64,000 nt of DNA. Origin: Perkinsus marinus ATCC 50983 (lineage: Eukaryota; Perkinsozoa; Perkinsida; Perkinsidae). A model generated the notes under the pieces. The model was not told the origin of the DNA. It saw nothing but the letters and a program-made list of their open reading frames with translations, and ran no database searches. Positions within the stretch are counted from its first letter, which is position 1; each line of letters starts with the position of its first letter. This document shows positions 51,704 to 62,983 of the stretch, one piece after another. The translations under genes and the position numbers were made by a program. The stretch covers positions 199,160 through 263,159 of the forward strand of contig NW_003205427.1 in NCBI RefSeq assembly GCF_000006405.1, read 5' to 3'.

Positions 51704-53170
51704 ATGACAGTCCCCTCGACTGCGTTGCCTTCGTCTCGAGAGGTGGCCATAGCGATGTGCTCAGAGGACGATTCAGCATTGAATAAAATACATGCTGAAT
51801 TCAGAGCAGTTCAAGAGGCCACAGCATCATCTGTCGCCTCATCCGTATCATGGATGGAGACACTCACTGAGGCGCTCGTACAGAACGCTATAAGTGGCAT
51901 GCGAGGCGGTGGGCTGCTGCCAGAAAGGGTCGGCCCTGGGGAAGTGGCACGTGTGCTCTGCCCTGGCATTGTACCCAGTGGGGCTCTCGATGACGCCGCG
52001 GTCGAATCGAACTTGATATTGACCATTCGTCTTCTGGCACGAACGAAGGGCGCTGGTGAAACTGCAACGCAGACTATTATTCCTCTCGCGAGGGTATGTT
52101 CGGAGCCTCTTAGCAGTCGCCCTTTGGAGCTGTCGAGCCGAGTTAAACGTCTGTTGCCTCCTGTGCATAGGAGGGACCTTGCTGGAGCAATATCGGCTTT
52201 GCAGATTGGTGTCTATATGCAAGATACAGATATAATAGAGACTCTGATGAAGACTGTTCATGGTAGCGTACGGCTCACTGAAAGGGACTTGGCTGTTGCA
52301 CACTTCTGCGTGCTCAAGTTCGCCACGACCAAGTCCCGTGAGATTCTCAATACACTCCGAGGCCTGTGTTCCGTAGAGGTTGATCGCACGGGAGAGTTCA
52401 TTGCAGAATTCCTCATCGCCTTGGACCTAACCCACAGCTTGGCCGTTACGAAGCTGCTGAGCATGTTAGATGAGGAAGTTGTGAATTTGAAAGGCCGAGC
52501 CCCGATGCTGGAGTACGCCGACTACTTACCCGCTGGGGCTAGCGTGGCCCATCTGCTGCTTGTTTGTTTTGATAGAGGAATAGGAGGAGTGTGTGAGGTG
52601 CTGCCTCATGTCATGGCACGTTGGCAAGCTCAGCTTGCCTTACAGCAACTTGACCTCGGCCCGGTAGACGTTCAGTGTCTCGACTTGGTGGGCACTGCCC
52701 CTCTGTTACGATGCTTGCAGCCATTGAGATTAACAGTGGGGGTGGGAGAGGGAACAAGCTGTCTTGTAGATGAGATGATGAAGTATGGCGCACGACGGTC
52801 ATTCGCCATCATGGCGATGTATCGGCATCTTGGTAGGAGAGTTCGTGCTCAGCCACGAGCTGGGTGTAGATGCAAAGTTTGCACGCGGTGGTTGGCACTT
52901 CCTCTGGATATAGAACCTCTCATTTGGGCGAATCTAGCTCGGATAGCGCAAGGCGATGATGACGAAGTGAACAGAGCAGAGTGGATCAAATACGACAGAT
53001 CACAGCAGCTTAACGAATTGTTGGTATATCGAGATGAAGGTGTCGATGATGACCAGACAGTCCTTATGAAAATGGAGATGCTCATCGATGAGGGCGCCGA
53101 TCCTAATATTCCCTTGGAAGGAAGTAGGAAAGTTGACGTGGCTCGACATGCGATTGGATACTTCTTGTGA
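51704..53170 (+). CDS. Large helical protein with C-terminal ankyrin-like repeat
   Basis: A long open exon of 488 residues from ATG 51704. The first 430 residues are mostly helical with no family I recognise; a CRCKVC cluster sits at about 400. The end reads MLIDEGADPNIPLEG...VARHAIG, an ankyrin-type half repeat. A further ankyrin-like piece, LLHRKGADMNALCQGQTAADIAV (53238-53306), follows in another frame, so an intron starts near 53169 (GTGATAGG). A coiled-coil exon at 53690-53896 (RELDSNIQRLENVVEVKREQL...) may belong to the same gene. Function unknown. Confidence 0.6.
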   Translation: MTVPSTALPSSREVAIAMCSEDDSALNKIHAEFRAVQEATASSVASSVSWMETLTEALVQNAISGMRGGGLLPERVGPGEVARVLCPGIVPSGALDDAAVESNLILTIRLLARTKGAGETATQTIIPLARVCSEPLSSRPLELSSRVKRLLPPVHRRDLAGAISALQIGVYMQDTDIIETLMKTVHGSVRLTERDLAVAHFCVLKFATTKSREILNTLRGLCSVEVDRTGEFIAEFLIALDLTHSLAVTKLLSMLDEEVVNLKGRAPMLEYADYLPAGASVAHLLLVCFDRGIGGVCEVLPHVMARWQAQLALQQLDLGPVDVQCLDLVGTAPLLRCLQPLRLTVGVGEGTSCLVDEMMKYGARRSFAIMAMYRHLGRRVRAQPRAGCRCKVCTRWLALPLDIEPLIWANLARIAQGDDDEVNRAEWIKYDRSQQLNELLVYRDEGVDDDQTVLMKMEMLIDEGADPNIPLEGSRKVDVARHAIGYFL

Positions 53171-53689
53171 TAGGATGGGCGAGCGTTGAAAGCCTCTTTC
53201 CCATTCACTCCTGTACAAGTCCAGCACAAGTGGGATTACTCCATCGAAAAGGCGCTGATATGAATGCCCTGTGTCAAGGGCAGACAGCGGCCGATATCGC
53301 TGTACGCCTCGACTCGTGGTGTTGTCGTATCACCACTTTGCTCAGCTTATCCGAGGCGACCAGGAAACCTGCAGATGCCTTCTACTGCTTGGCACTTCCC
53401 TCACTTCGAAAGGCATCCGACGGCTTCTGTCCCTGCCGAGAGAACGTGCCCTAGCGACGTACCCTTCGGGACGCCTGCTCTCGACTGGATGGGCGAGGAA
53501 AGTCGAGGTAGGCGACCTGCAATCGAACTCCATCATAGCTCTGCCAGGTTCTGAGCCAGCGAGCTCATGCAGCAGAGACCGCTCTCTATAAACTAGGCGG
53601 GCTCTTCGCCAATCTCGATAATAGACGAGTGAGTGTGATCTCTGGGAACCTGAGTGGCTCTGTATGAAATATTGCGATTTTTCCTCTAG

Positions 53690-53896
53690 GATGTGGAGAC
53701 TCGCGAGCTTGACTCAAATATTCAGCGGCTGGAAAATGTGGTCGAGGTGAAGAGAGAGCAGTTGAGCGTGCTGGAAAGGGACGTGGATGAGGAGGTCAGC
53801 CATTACATCGATGAGATCGCGATGAAGCCCGATACGATTTTCAGAATAATGCTGCTCGCCAGGGCCGAGCACTTGCACGTTGTAGGCGTAAATTAG
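53690..53896 (+). CDS. Coiled-coil exon, probably of the ankyrin-like gene
   Basis: After an AG acceptor near 53690 the frame DVETRELDSNIQRLENVVEV... has a strong heptad pattern and ends at TAG 53894-53896. Frames at about 53900-54060 are not clearly coding. Confidence 0.4.
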   Translation, partial: DVETRELDSNIQRLENVVEVKREQLSVLERDVDEEVSHYIDEIAMKPDTIFRIMLLARAEHLHVVGVN

Positions 53897-54334
53897 CATG
53901 CAAATGTGGAGCAAAAGTTCGATACGCCACTGTTGATTGCGGTCACGGCCTATGTGAAGATTGCAGATGCAAAGCGGGAGCGCGATGTCCAGATTGTGGA
54001 CAGGCGATTCCGAAAGGATTTGTTCAGCTCCGTTTCCTATGTACCAATACGTATTCCCAGTTTGTTGAGTTACGTGGGATAGCTAGGTATCGAATTGTTT
54101 GATCGTCTGAAGCACCCCATATCCTTCTGCCATATTTCTATGCATAGCTAGGAAACACTAGATGATAGAGCAATTCACAGGGGTGGACAATGATCACCCG
54201 CTGGAAGATTCACCTGGGAAGCCGTATGGTTGCACTTCGCACTTACGTGCTATCGGGGATAGAACGCTCCACCCCTATACGCGTAAAAAGGCATACCATA
54301 GTAAGCTCCTTCACTATCCCCGTTTGCATCACGT

Positions 54335-54470
54335 GTGAGATTCGAACCGCCGAGCTCCCACTTGGTGAATGAATGTTCTACCAACTAAGCTAAGGAATGA
54401 CACATCGATACGCAGGCACAAGATGATGATTTTGGTACACAACTCTTGCCGAAGTTGAACCGAGGACTTT
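54335..54470 (-). repeat. Two T-arm-like modules in tandem, possibly intronic
   Basis: Minus strand: GTAGGCGGAAAGTCC...TTCAACTTCGGCAAGAG (about 54450-54470) and GTGGGAGCTCGGCGG, TTCGAATCTCACACGTG (about 54335-54365). Each is bounded by GT and AG and aligns with the module in the EFCAB10-like intron. The first has a decayed B-box (GGTTCAACTTC). The host reading frame (54329-54529) is only suggestive. Confidence 0.4.
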
Positions 54471-54629
54471 CCGCCTACTAGACGAGTGCTGCTTATTTCG
54501 AGTTCACTACTGACAAATACCTTAAACACGACAAATGCAGAGTGATGGATAATGATACAATGGTTCGAGTGCTTCTAGTGTATATGCTTCTGATAAAGAT
54601 GGTAAAAACACTGCAGAAGGATGCCTTCA

Positions 54630-57600
54630 CCTAGTCGATTCCTCGTCATTATTCTCAATGGTAGTAGTTATTGAATCGTCGAAATTCTCCAACTCAGTCG
54701 AAACAAGATACCTCTTATCAAACATTCGTCTATGGTAATCAGTGACTCTCTTTACTAACGTTGGCATAATACTCCTGATACATACATCAACAATGACACT
54801 GAGTAATACCGAATACCGAGACATGAATACACAAATATACTCTACAGAATCAAAACTTGATAGTAAATACACTGTCGCGAGCTTAGCCACTGTCGACGGC
54901 ACTGTCGTGTGAAACAACCAAATTCTAACAGAAGGCCAGAGAAGGTTCACACAGACCTCCCGGTGGAGGGGCGGGTAGAAAACACCATGGCTGTCATACA
55001 TGGTCCAGGCGACATCAGCTCGAGTGGCGATCATCAGTATCCAGACCTGAGAAAGCACTCCCTAGGAGCGGTCTCACAGCAAGCTGCCGACTCACTTTCA
55101 TGGCAACTAGTCCTGCTACCCAGCATGGGAAAATGAACAACTTCGTTGGAGCACTGGCGGTATTAACAACATCCGATGTCGAGTTAGGCAGTACGAGTAC
55201 ACAGTAGAGCAAGAGACCAAGTGAGAGAGGTGCCACGACGAAGATGAAAACTGTAGCTGCTAGTAAGGACACGAGGTTGAGCAGAAACTTTCGGGTATTC
55301 CGGACAAAAGAGCGTATTAAATGTTGGTTATTCGAGATTCGTCCAAAGAAGGAGCGCACAGCTGTTGGAACTCTCGACATCGCTGTCATGAGCCGAAGGA
55401 TCACCTAAGAATACCAAAAATGGTTACGGATTTTAGGTTCAAATTCGGCGAGGGAAGGAACAAATGGAAAAAAAATGAAATTTGATTTCATATACGATTT
55501 TGAACTTTCATTTCAAGTTTGAACTCTCATTTCGCGGAAACTCCTTCCATCTTGCGGAAATCAAATTTCATGTACTTAAACCACCCATTAATTTGCGTTT
55601 GAAAAGGTGTAGGATGAACCCACCTGGCCTCCCAGCAAGGTCAAGACGACCCCCATAGGAACCGCTTGAAGGTCGTCGACATATTGCAACACCGATGCAG
55701 GGAGTAGTAGCCGACACGCTCTTCTTCCGACAATCAACTGCAAAGGAGGACAAAGTCAGTGAAAGTCAATTGCCGACATTCTTACTGGCATCGTAGTGAT
55801 GGTCAACATGGTGATAGCAGCTGCTAGAGATAACAGAGAGAGGAGTCGGAGGACGAGTGGTAGGGTCCATTCTACTATAACGGGGGCTGCCGAGTCTAGA
55901 AATGGCGAACTGAGTCCGAGGCACCTAGGACGTCGAAATCGATGATAGTAGTAGAAGCACCAACACCTACTTGACAACTGTTCGGCCGAAGGAGGCGAGC
56001 AGTGGTGGCATTGGAGGCTTCCGAACGACCAATGGGAAGAGGACGTGACCACATAGGAACTCCACTGGTACGAAAAGGTAGTCCAAAGAGCCTGAGATAG
56101 GAGTGCCAAGATTCTTCCCTGTGCGCAAACGTATCTTTGCCTGCATACCAGAAGTCGCCATTGTGGATATCGCTGCCTCAGCGTGCGCTTGAGAATTCTC
56201 CGTCACGACTAAGCGAGTTTGCAGTGGTAGATACCGATGCTGTAGAGCTAAGGCCGGCAGTACACAGACGAAAACCTAGTAGAGGATGATCATAGCGATA
56301 GACCACAGCGATTTTACACTAGACTCACCAGTGCTAGTTTATAGACGATATAAAGCAGGGAATAGTACAAGGCTGGCACTATCCCCTTATTCCGAACAAG
56401 CCTCTGGTCGCCGCCTTGTGCTTCTCCCTCTGGTCGGCCAATGATATGGCCAAAACACGCAATCATCGCCGGAGACTCTCTCATCGCCTCCTTAGCCTGC
56501 TCACGAGGATAAACGCAGGGTAGTTTAATACTACCCAATTTACCTGGGGTTTGAGACACGACAAGACCCCTTGTTCGGCCGCCTGAGTGATCGATATCAC
56601 CAGATGGCCGATGAGCATAACTAATATGGTGCCAACAGCTACTGGGAGCTGGCTTAGAGCTAGGGACATCAGACTACGTTCATTGGTCGGTTGGAAGGGG
56701 TGCGTACCTAGAAGATATTTCGCGCGCCACGAAACTCCACGGGCCTACCCGCCGACTCAAGAGCGAGGAGTACTACGCAGCCGATCATCAACGATGGGAG
56801 GAAACCACCGGTGATAATCACAACACAATACTTTAACGCAGTCGCCAGTACCGACAGAACCTGACCGCGCGCCACGAAATTAGACTCAGAGCGCATCTAA
56901 AGAGATCCTACTTTCCCGAACAAGCTCATGCCACCCCGCGTCGACCAGAGATGATATATAGCCGCTACTTGGGTGCAGAGGAGACCACCGAGAGAAAGGC
57001 AGATGAGGTCCCATGGGAACTACAAGGCAAACACAATAATACTCCATTACTTTCTACCATAGCAGCTTACGTCGTCAACTAACGGGCGGGGATACATTTG
57101 CTGGCTAGCCGTCTCCACATGTTGCTGCATACGCTGTATGAATACTAGATAGGGGTCCTCCTGAAATGAACGAGGTAACGGGAAGAGGAGGACGGCCGCC
57201 GAAACAATCACCGGTATAGTTGGTTGCAGCAGTGTAGGGGCCAGAGGGCACTGTGCCAAGTTCTCGATGTTGTCCATGCCTGCAATCACTGTGGTGGTGT
57301 GGGAGAGTGTCGTCGCCAATAGAGCTGTTGTCACGCTTGATGAAGTAGGGGACAAGGAACTACGAGGAGGTGACAGTGGAAAGAACTACGCAGTGGAATA
57401 GTACTGATTCGGTATGGAAGGGATGTAGGCCAAGGAAGAGGGGAAGGAATGTACGTATATAAAACGACCTGCGGGAGGATAGATCTCAGGACCACTCGAA
57501 TGACGGCAGCAAGCTCCACCAACTGGCCAATCGTCCTCCGATGATTACCTATATAGTACGGTAAGACTACCAGAGCGAGCATGGCTATAGTATTGGCGTA

Positions 57601-59122
57601 GAGCATCACAAACCACGTTGAAATCGATGGTCCCAAGCTGCCTTCCAAACCGATTAGGTCTAAGAAGTGGAAGAATGGTCCACACTACTCTACTACCAAC
57701 CTCCCCCCCTCCTAGTCCCTACTCTCAAGCCTGACTTCAATCTCCGCTTCCTCAGCAGTGCCGCTGCCATCTACTGTCGTAGTAGCCGTACCAACGTCAT
57801 GATGATCTTCATCATCGTTGTTATCCACCTCAACCTCGTGAGCATTCTCTCCTGCTCCTCCTGTCGGTGTTGCTGGTCTCCTCCTCCTCCTCTCTATGAC
57901 CCTAGGACGCTCATCGCCGGGTTCCGTAGGCACCACCATTGGGACGGCTGCTATCCGCGTATGCAGCCACAATTGCAGCAGTCCAAAACCGCATATAGAA
58001 ACGACTATCCCTCCGCACAACACCCCCAACATCGGCCGTCTGAACACCAAGGCTAACCATGGTACCCGACTGTCGCTGGAGGAGCTCGGGCCAAGGACGA
58101 AGCCATATCTGATGATATGGTAGAGGCTCAATCACAAGCCGGGCCACGAAGTCCGTCACGCGCCACGAAATTACATTTGAAGACGATCCGGAAAGCCATC
58201 GATAACACCAAAAACGTCTACCAGTACGGTCATCGACACCAACGGCAGTAGTACCTGAAATGCGTCACTGCGCCATGAAATTACATCCGATGACGGAGTA
58301 CGTAATGATGCGAGAGACGAGTCGGCCAGCCCGATATTACCAGCCATATTGTAAACGCATAGAGAGGACGAAGGCACTTCTTGACAATAGAAAATATCAA
58401 CTTCCAAGTCTCGGTGAAGAGATACTTCATAGGCAGACGATGTGGCGCATTGGGAGCGTACCTGCACATAACCAGCGTAATCTAAAGGTCGCAAGATCGA
58501 TCCCGCCTCATTACACCACTCGGAAGGAGAACTTATGTCCGCATAGCTCGCAACGCTGATCCTCCAAAATGAAAGTACCGTCATTATCATCATCAGTCCG
58601 TCCCGTACCTGCCAGAGAGGTCAAGTACAATCGCAGATAGGGCGTCTCTAGATGACCACAACGACTACAATCCACGTAGAAAAAGAGCCTAAATATATAC
58701 CCCATAGTACGTCGCATTGCTAGCCATCGCCTAAGACACTGTTCATGTACGTAGGCTATGCTACCCGAGCACCGACATGGATGGTAGAGAGGGCCCTCCT
58801 CGGCCCCTTGTCCACATATGCGGCACATTGCCACATCCGAGGATTCACTCCGGTTACGCTCGCTGCTTTCTTCTTCAAGAGGTTTATCCAGTTCGCCGCT
58901 CTCCGTCGGTTTCGCGGTCGAATCGAGAGACGATACTCCGTCAACTCCCAGATGGTCCGCATCATGCTCCTCCGTCTCGGATGATACACTACTGTCCCTT
59001 ACACTGGCTATACTGTCGGTCTCCACGGCTGCATTGGTGACGACGCTGGCCGTGTCTTCAACTGTAGGGATGTCTGATGCATCCGATACAGACCTTGCTT
59101 GAGTCAATGGTAATGCATCCAT
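54630..59122 (-). CDS. DOA10/MARCH6-type membrane E3 ubiquitin ligase, many exons
   Basis: DOA10/MARCH6 is the polytopic ER ligase for ERAD. Phase-checked N-terminal exons: 58711-59122, 58515-58608, 58302-58461, 58175-58254 and a further one starting at 58108. The RINGv domain reads CRICGQGAEEGPLYHPCRC, H-EQ-C and, in the next exon, CELCGHKFSFRVVYAPNAPHRLP, which is diagnostic. Later pieces fit the family: a TM exon (VLCGGIVVSICGFGLLQLW), LEGSLGPSISTWFVMLYANTIAML..LPYYIGNH (about 57530-57650), several hydrophobic exons between 55.0 and 57.4 kb, and the C-terminus RRMFDKRYLVSTELENFDD. Exons 3' of 57.7 kb are only partly placed. The gene ends at a TAG at about 54630. Four introns share a short sequence core. 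Confidence 0.85.
55440..55611. repeat. Partial family-2 MITE inside the DOA10 gene
   Basis: ATGAAATTTGATTTC, GAACTTTCATTTC and a GAAAAGGTGTAGGA right end match the 3368-3581 element. The left inverted repeat is not recognisable. It probably lies in an intron. Confidence 0.45.
58609..58710 (-). other. Stop-free 102-nt intron inside the RING domain
   Basis: GTACTATGGG...CTCTCTGGCAG interrupts the RINGv domain between the H-x2-C and the last C-x2-C. It is 34 codons long, has no stop in frame, and would itself encode a CSRCGH motif if retained. Splicing restores near-normal spacing (27 residues) between metal ligands; retention would leave about 61. Confidence 0.6.
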
Positions 59123-59314
59123 AGTGAAAAAGTATCCCTGCTATTCCCACGATTAGACCGATCATTCAACGCGATACAGTGATAGTGACAACAGGGTAAG
59201 GACTTCAACGTGGTGATATGATACTACACATCCTCATGCCTCACCTCATCCTCAGCGAATCTCACCCTGAGGAGTTAACCAATCCATGCAGAGTTTGAAA
59301 CACGCCCATCACCA

Positions 59315-60144
59315 TTACATGGCATTTTCCGTAATCCATTTTATCTCCTCCTCCCCAGGTGTCCCAATGACCTTCGTTCCATCATAGCTCAAAGTCACAG
59401 CCCTCACCGGGTCTAAATAGCCATCGCCAACATCGTAGCACCCTAGGGAAGGGGAGATGCGAACAGACCAGCAACACTCCCATTACCTTCTGGCATATCA
59501 GGTGGCCCTTTGGGATCGTTGGTTATCAATGATGCCCCCGCAGGTCGCAAGCCATTGACTATCTCGTTATAAAATCTTCGATCTCCGCTGCAAAGATAAC
59601 CCCAGTCCTCATCCTTGAATACAAGTCCATCTTTAAAAACGTATCTAAGGTCGAATCGTACAAGATACAAAACAGGACGGAATTAGAGCAGTGTATCAAC
59701 TACAGTGCGGAATTTAAAACCATCGTGTGAAATTCGCTGCGAAAACCGAAGACGTTCCTCCGAGCTAAAACTTTGTTGATGAAAAAGCCAATTTTCATCA
59801 AAAACCTCAACAGGGACGGTAGCTATCCTATTCTCTACCGCTCTAGCATTTTCTACTACTACTCTACTCTATATACAGCGCAGCATGGCATCTCTAAGGT
59901 GAACCTCTACGCCTTACTCGCCATCTACAGCAATGCCCTTCTGCCACTGTCCAATGAAGGCACCACCGTGAGGAAAGGTAAGACTTCCCTCCCCATGGAA
60001 TTCACCATTGAGGAAGGTGCCAGAATATCTAATATCGACCCTGGCATACCGCGCAGAGTAGGTGCAGTATTACACTGTGCCGTCTGGGAAGGTGTACTTC
60101 CCTTGGCCTTCCATCCATCCGTTCTTGACTGAGCCTTCGGTCAT
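59315..60144 (-). CDS. MORN5: MORN repeat-containing protein 5
   Basis: A ciliary MORN protein. Exons 60074-60144, 59918-60040, 59487-59644 and 59315-59442 join in phase to 159 residues, almost the length of the animal protein; introns are 33, 273 and 44 nt. MORN repeats: NGWMEGQGKYTFPDGT, YSGTFLNGEFHGEGSLTFPHG and GQWQKGIAVDGEYVFKDGL. The family-specific part follows: WGYLCSGDRRFYNEI, NGLRPAG, and GCYDVGDGYLDPV...EIKWITENAM. The start MTEGS at 60144 directly abuts a tandem duplication (60149-60482), so its promoter region is duplicated. Flagellar function inferred from family. Confidence 0.93.
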
Positions 60145-60148
60145 GTCT

Positions 60149-60482
60149 GGTGGTCACTAAACTGATACCAACTCTGAAGCGAAATTGGCATGGTCGCCGC
60201 AGTTTAGCGAATCACAACCAATGCGACATTATCGCGCTCGCCCAGAAATGTGACAGATGTCCTTCAACCAATCTCGGGTGCTAATAGCATCACGCTCAGC
60301 AATGGACTGACGAGTCGGTGGTCACTAAACTGATACCAACTCTGAAGCGAAATTGGCATGGTCGCCGCAGTTTAGCGAATCACACCAATGCGACATTATC
60401 GCGCTCGCCCAGAAATGTGACAGATGTCCTTCAACCAATCTCGGGTGCTAATAGCATCACGCTCAGCAATGGACTGACGAGT
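60149..60482. repeat. Tandem duplication of a 168-bp unit upstream of MORN5
   Basis: 60149-60316 and 60317-60483 are identical apart from one AA/A indel (CACAACC against CACACC). The unit starts GGTGGTCACTAAACTG and ends GACTGACGAGTC. It begins five bases above the MORN5 start codon, so it covers its 5' UTR and proximal promoter. Near identity means the event is recent, or an assembly artefact. Confidence 0.9.
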
Positions 60483-60690
60483 CGCTGCAACATGTACAGT
60501 GGGATTGCTACTCTGAAGTAAACTAAAAATTCTGAGCTCACAGGAGTGTCCCTGCAGTGATCACCCTAAAAAGCCCGTTGGAATATCGACTCATCCCACA
60601 TCTCGCCTCGCATTAATATAGACCGTGGATAATATATAAGGCTCACAGCGGCACTGTATTATGACAGATCTTTCTAGCTGACTTTTTTAC

Positions 60691-61110
60691 ATGCTTAGTA
60701 ATGCAATTACTATCGTAATTGCCCCCGTCGACGTCGCGGCGATGATCTCTCACGCCTTGCGTAGCCCTTGGGCAGTTTTCGCTCTTCCTATTACCATATT
60801 TCTATCATTTTCGATAAAGCCGACTAGGAATCTCCTGTCCTCAGGTGTTAGCACTGGCAGCACTCAATTGGTATATTACGTGGATGCTAGTGCTACGTCA
60901 TGTACTTGTGATGGGAGACTCTGGTGACCAGAGTCTGGTCCTTCCACCCCAGTATTGCTTCTTATAGATGGGGCCCTTCGAAGAGTTTCTGTAGGCGAGG
61001 ACCAAGCGATTGGCAGCGGAGGGAGCTGATGCGGCGGAAGAAAAGAAAAGGAAGGAGGAAGCTGCGAAAAGTATACCGATATGGAGACGAGTAATGTGGT
61101 GTAGTGGTGA
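60691..61110 (+). CDS. Possible small membrane protein gene
   Basis: Frame from 60691 reads ISHALRSPWAVFALPITIFLSF (hydrophobic). After a possible junction near 60842 another frame reads LALAALNWYITWMLVLRHVLVMGDSGDQSL, with a spacing a little like MAPEG proteins. A helical charged frame (RLAAEGADAAEEKKRKEEAAK) follows at about 60995-61075. The joins are not established and the family is not assigned. Confidence 0.3.
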
Positions 61111-61128
61111 AAGCTGACGATTGTCTAG

Positions 61129-61161
61129 GGAGAGGTATCTGGTTCGATTCCGGTTAGGTGC
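61129..61161 (+). repeat. Candidate 33-nt intron with T-arm-like module
   Basis: GTATCTGGTTCGATTCCGG...GTATAG is bounded by GT and AG and holds an exact B-box-like GGTTCGATTCC with a CYGG/CCGG stem. The host gene is not established. The sequence just upstream (GTGGTGTAGTGGTG) resembles a tRNA D-arm, so a degenerate tRNA relic is the alternative. Confidence 0.4.
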
Positions 61162-61249
61162 GTATAGGTCTCTTCGGCCTATATATTTCGAAACGTCATC
61201 TCTCTGAATTGACCACCCGCCATGGGCCGGCGTTCCTTCCACCACTGAT

Positions 61250-62000
61250 GAGCGTCGGTTATTGAGGTTGGCGTTTGTTGACTTCTATGAGGAACTTTCG
61301 GTGATGCATTACGAGACTTCTGATTCAACACCAATTCTGGATCATCGACACTGTCACATCGAAATTTAAGTTCATTCCCACCAATTCGCGATGCTGGTCA
61401 TTCCAACCGGCACATGCGTTGCTCGACCTCTCTTGAGAATTAATCTTGAGTAGTATGCCAGTCAGCAGCCTTTCTTGTCACAACGAGATGTCGTGTGGAG
61501 AGGTTCTCATTGGGGGATATCTTTCATTCGACGATCGAAATCAAGATGTTTTTAATATTTCTATCCCGACGACCTCAGAGGTCAGACCTGCAGAATGGTG
61601 GGGTCGGTCGAGCTCAGAAAGCGTCCAAGGTTGAGCATGGAAATTTTAGGTATGATAGCGTGTGAGCAGAGCATTCAGTTGAACGGCGGAATGGTGATCT
61701 TGTTATGGAGTGGCGTGGAAGGAGAATGTCAGATGATTAGAAGTGCGTCGCGGGCTGTGATGGAGATAGAAGGTAATCGATCTAAACAGGGAATAACGGA
61801 AGGTAGGCCATAAGGGGGTCATGGTAATGGTATGAGTAGGGGAGTAGCATAGTCCTTGCATAAATGCTGAGGGAGCAATGTGTGATACAGGGGTTCACCT
61901 ATTGTGGTTGGTGTCGTGATTGTATCGTAGTTTCATTGTAGATGGTCAAAGATGGTGGTTCCTTGAAGAGTATGAAGACACCTTAAAATGAAGAGTTGAT
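61250..62000. other. No supported gene
   Basis: Short plus-strand frames (61446-61634, 61595-61813) lack family resemblance. Coding status open. Confidence 0.3.
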
Positions 62001-62022
62001 CAGCGGTTAATATTGAGGACAG

Positions 62023-62476
62023 CTAGCTTAGCAAGGTCGGGCGTGGAGAGGGAGCGAGATAATGGTAGTGGGGACCTGTTCTGTATCTTACCGAGCTGGG
62101 CCTAAGATATTTCGCAACTGCAGCTCTGCACTCGCTGAGTTCTCTCGTAGGATAGTCAGGGGCTTTTTGTATGGGAAAGTAAAAGAAACGATGAGGACAG
62201 CGAAGCGACACTTGAAAAAATCATAGTTTACCTTGTTTTCGTCGACCAGGAATTTAGATGTTTATAGGGGAAATTTCGGGAATAATTTCGTGGCGTAGTG
62301 ACGGAACCCTCTGATACGCAGGCTCGAGCAAGGTCTACCTGACGCGTTTCGTTCCTCTTTGTTTGGGAAGTGGGCGGTGTTTGCGGTCGTAGAGGAGGAA
62401 CGGAAGGTGGAATCTTGAGGTTGAGTAGGCAAGATACAGTTGAGGCCCAATTTTGACGGAACTCACCATGATCCAT
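62023..62476 (-). CDS. Possible unknown gene, two exons
   Basis: The minus-strand frame from 62476 (MDHGEFRQNWASTVSCLLN... to WSTKTR) ends at a GTAAAC donor at about 62235, and a downstream frame (PDYPTRELSECRAAVAKYLR, about 62090-62160) could follow. Ser/Thr/Pro-rich start, no family recognised. It would diverge from TCF25, with 62480-62980 as the shared upstream region. Confidence 0.3.
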
Positions 62477-62983
62477 TCATGAGATGATTACTAATGATCA
62501 TTGCATTTCCGGATGTTGTTGATGTTGTATTCAAGTTGGTGATGAGGATGCGAGTACTCGACTCGAGGCTTTGAGATGCTTTGTATTCGGCCTCTTTCCA
62601 GTTTTCGTGTGTCTCTTCCTTTTCCTTCTACTCTTTCGAGAGGAAGGGACCCAGTAGCATCGCCGTGGATAGCAGTTGATCTTGAAGGCGAAGTCGGTTC
62701 GTTGTCATATTAATTTTACTAGTTCAAGTAGTGAAGGAGCTCTTTGCCGCCTGGGTAGCCCCTTTTCATTCGGCAAGCAGCAGCAGTAGTCGATAGCATA
62801 TTGGAGATAGCGAGCTGCCATTTTTGTTTGAAGGCAGTCCGAGAAGCTCTACTAGCGGCCTTTAGGACGATATAGTGATAACCTCACGCTTTAGTGATAA
62901 CCGAGGACCGCTTTCTTCTATTCATGATTATCTTCACAATTGATTTGAAATTGCACGATCGTTGCGTTGTGGTGGTCGGGACC

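Noticed and set aside
61085-61165. Plus-strand tRNA gene (GTGGTGTAGTGGTG ... GGTTCGATTCC)
   Set aside because: The acceptor stem does not close and the anticodon arm is poor. A relic or intron module is more likely; no tRNA feature is claimed.
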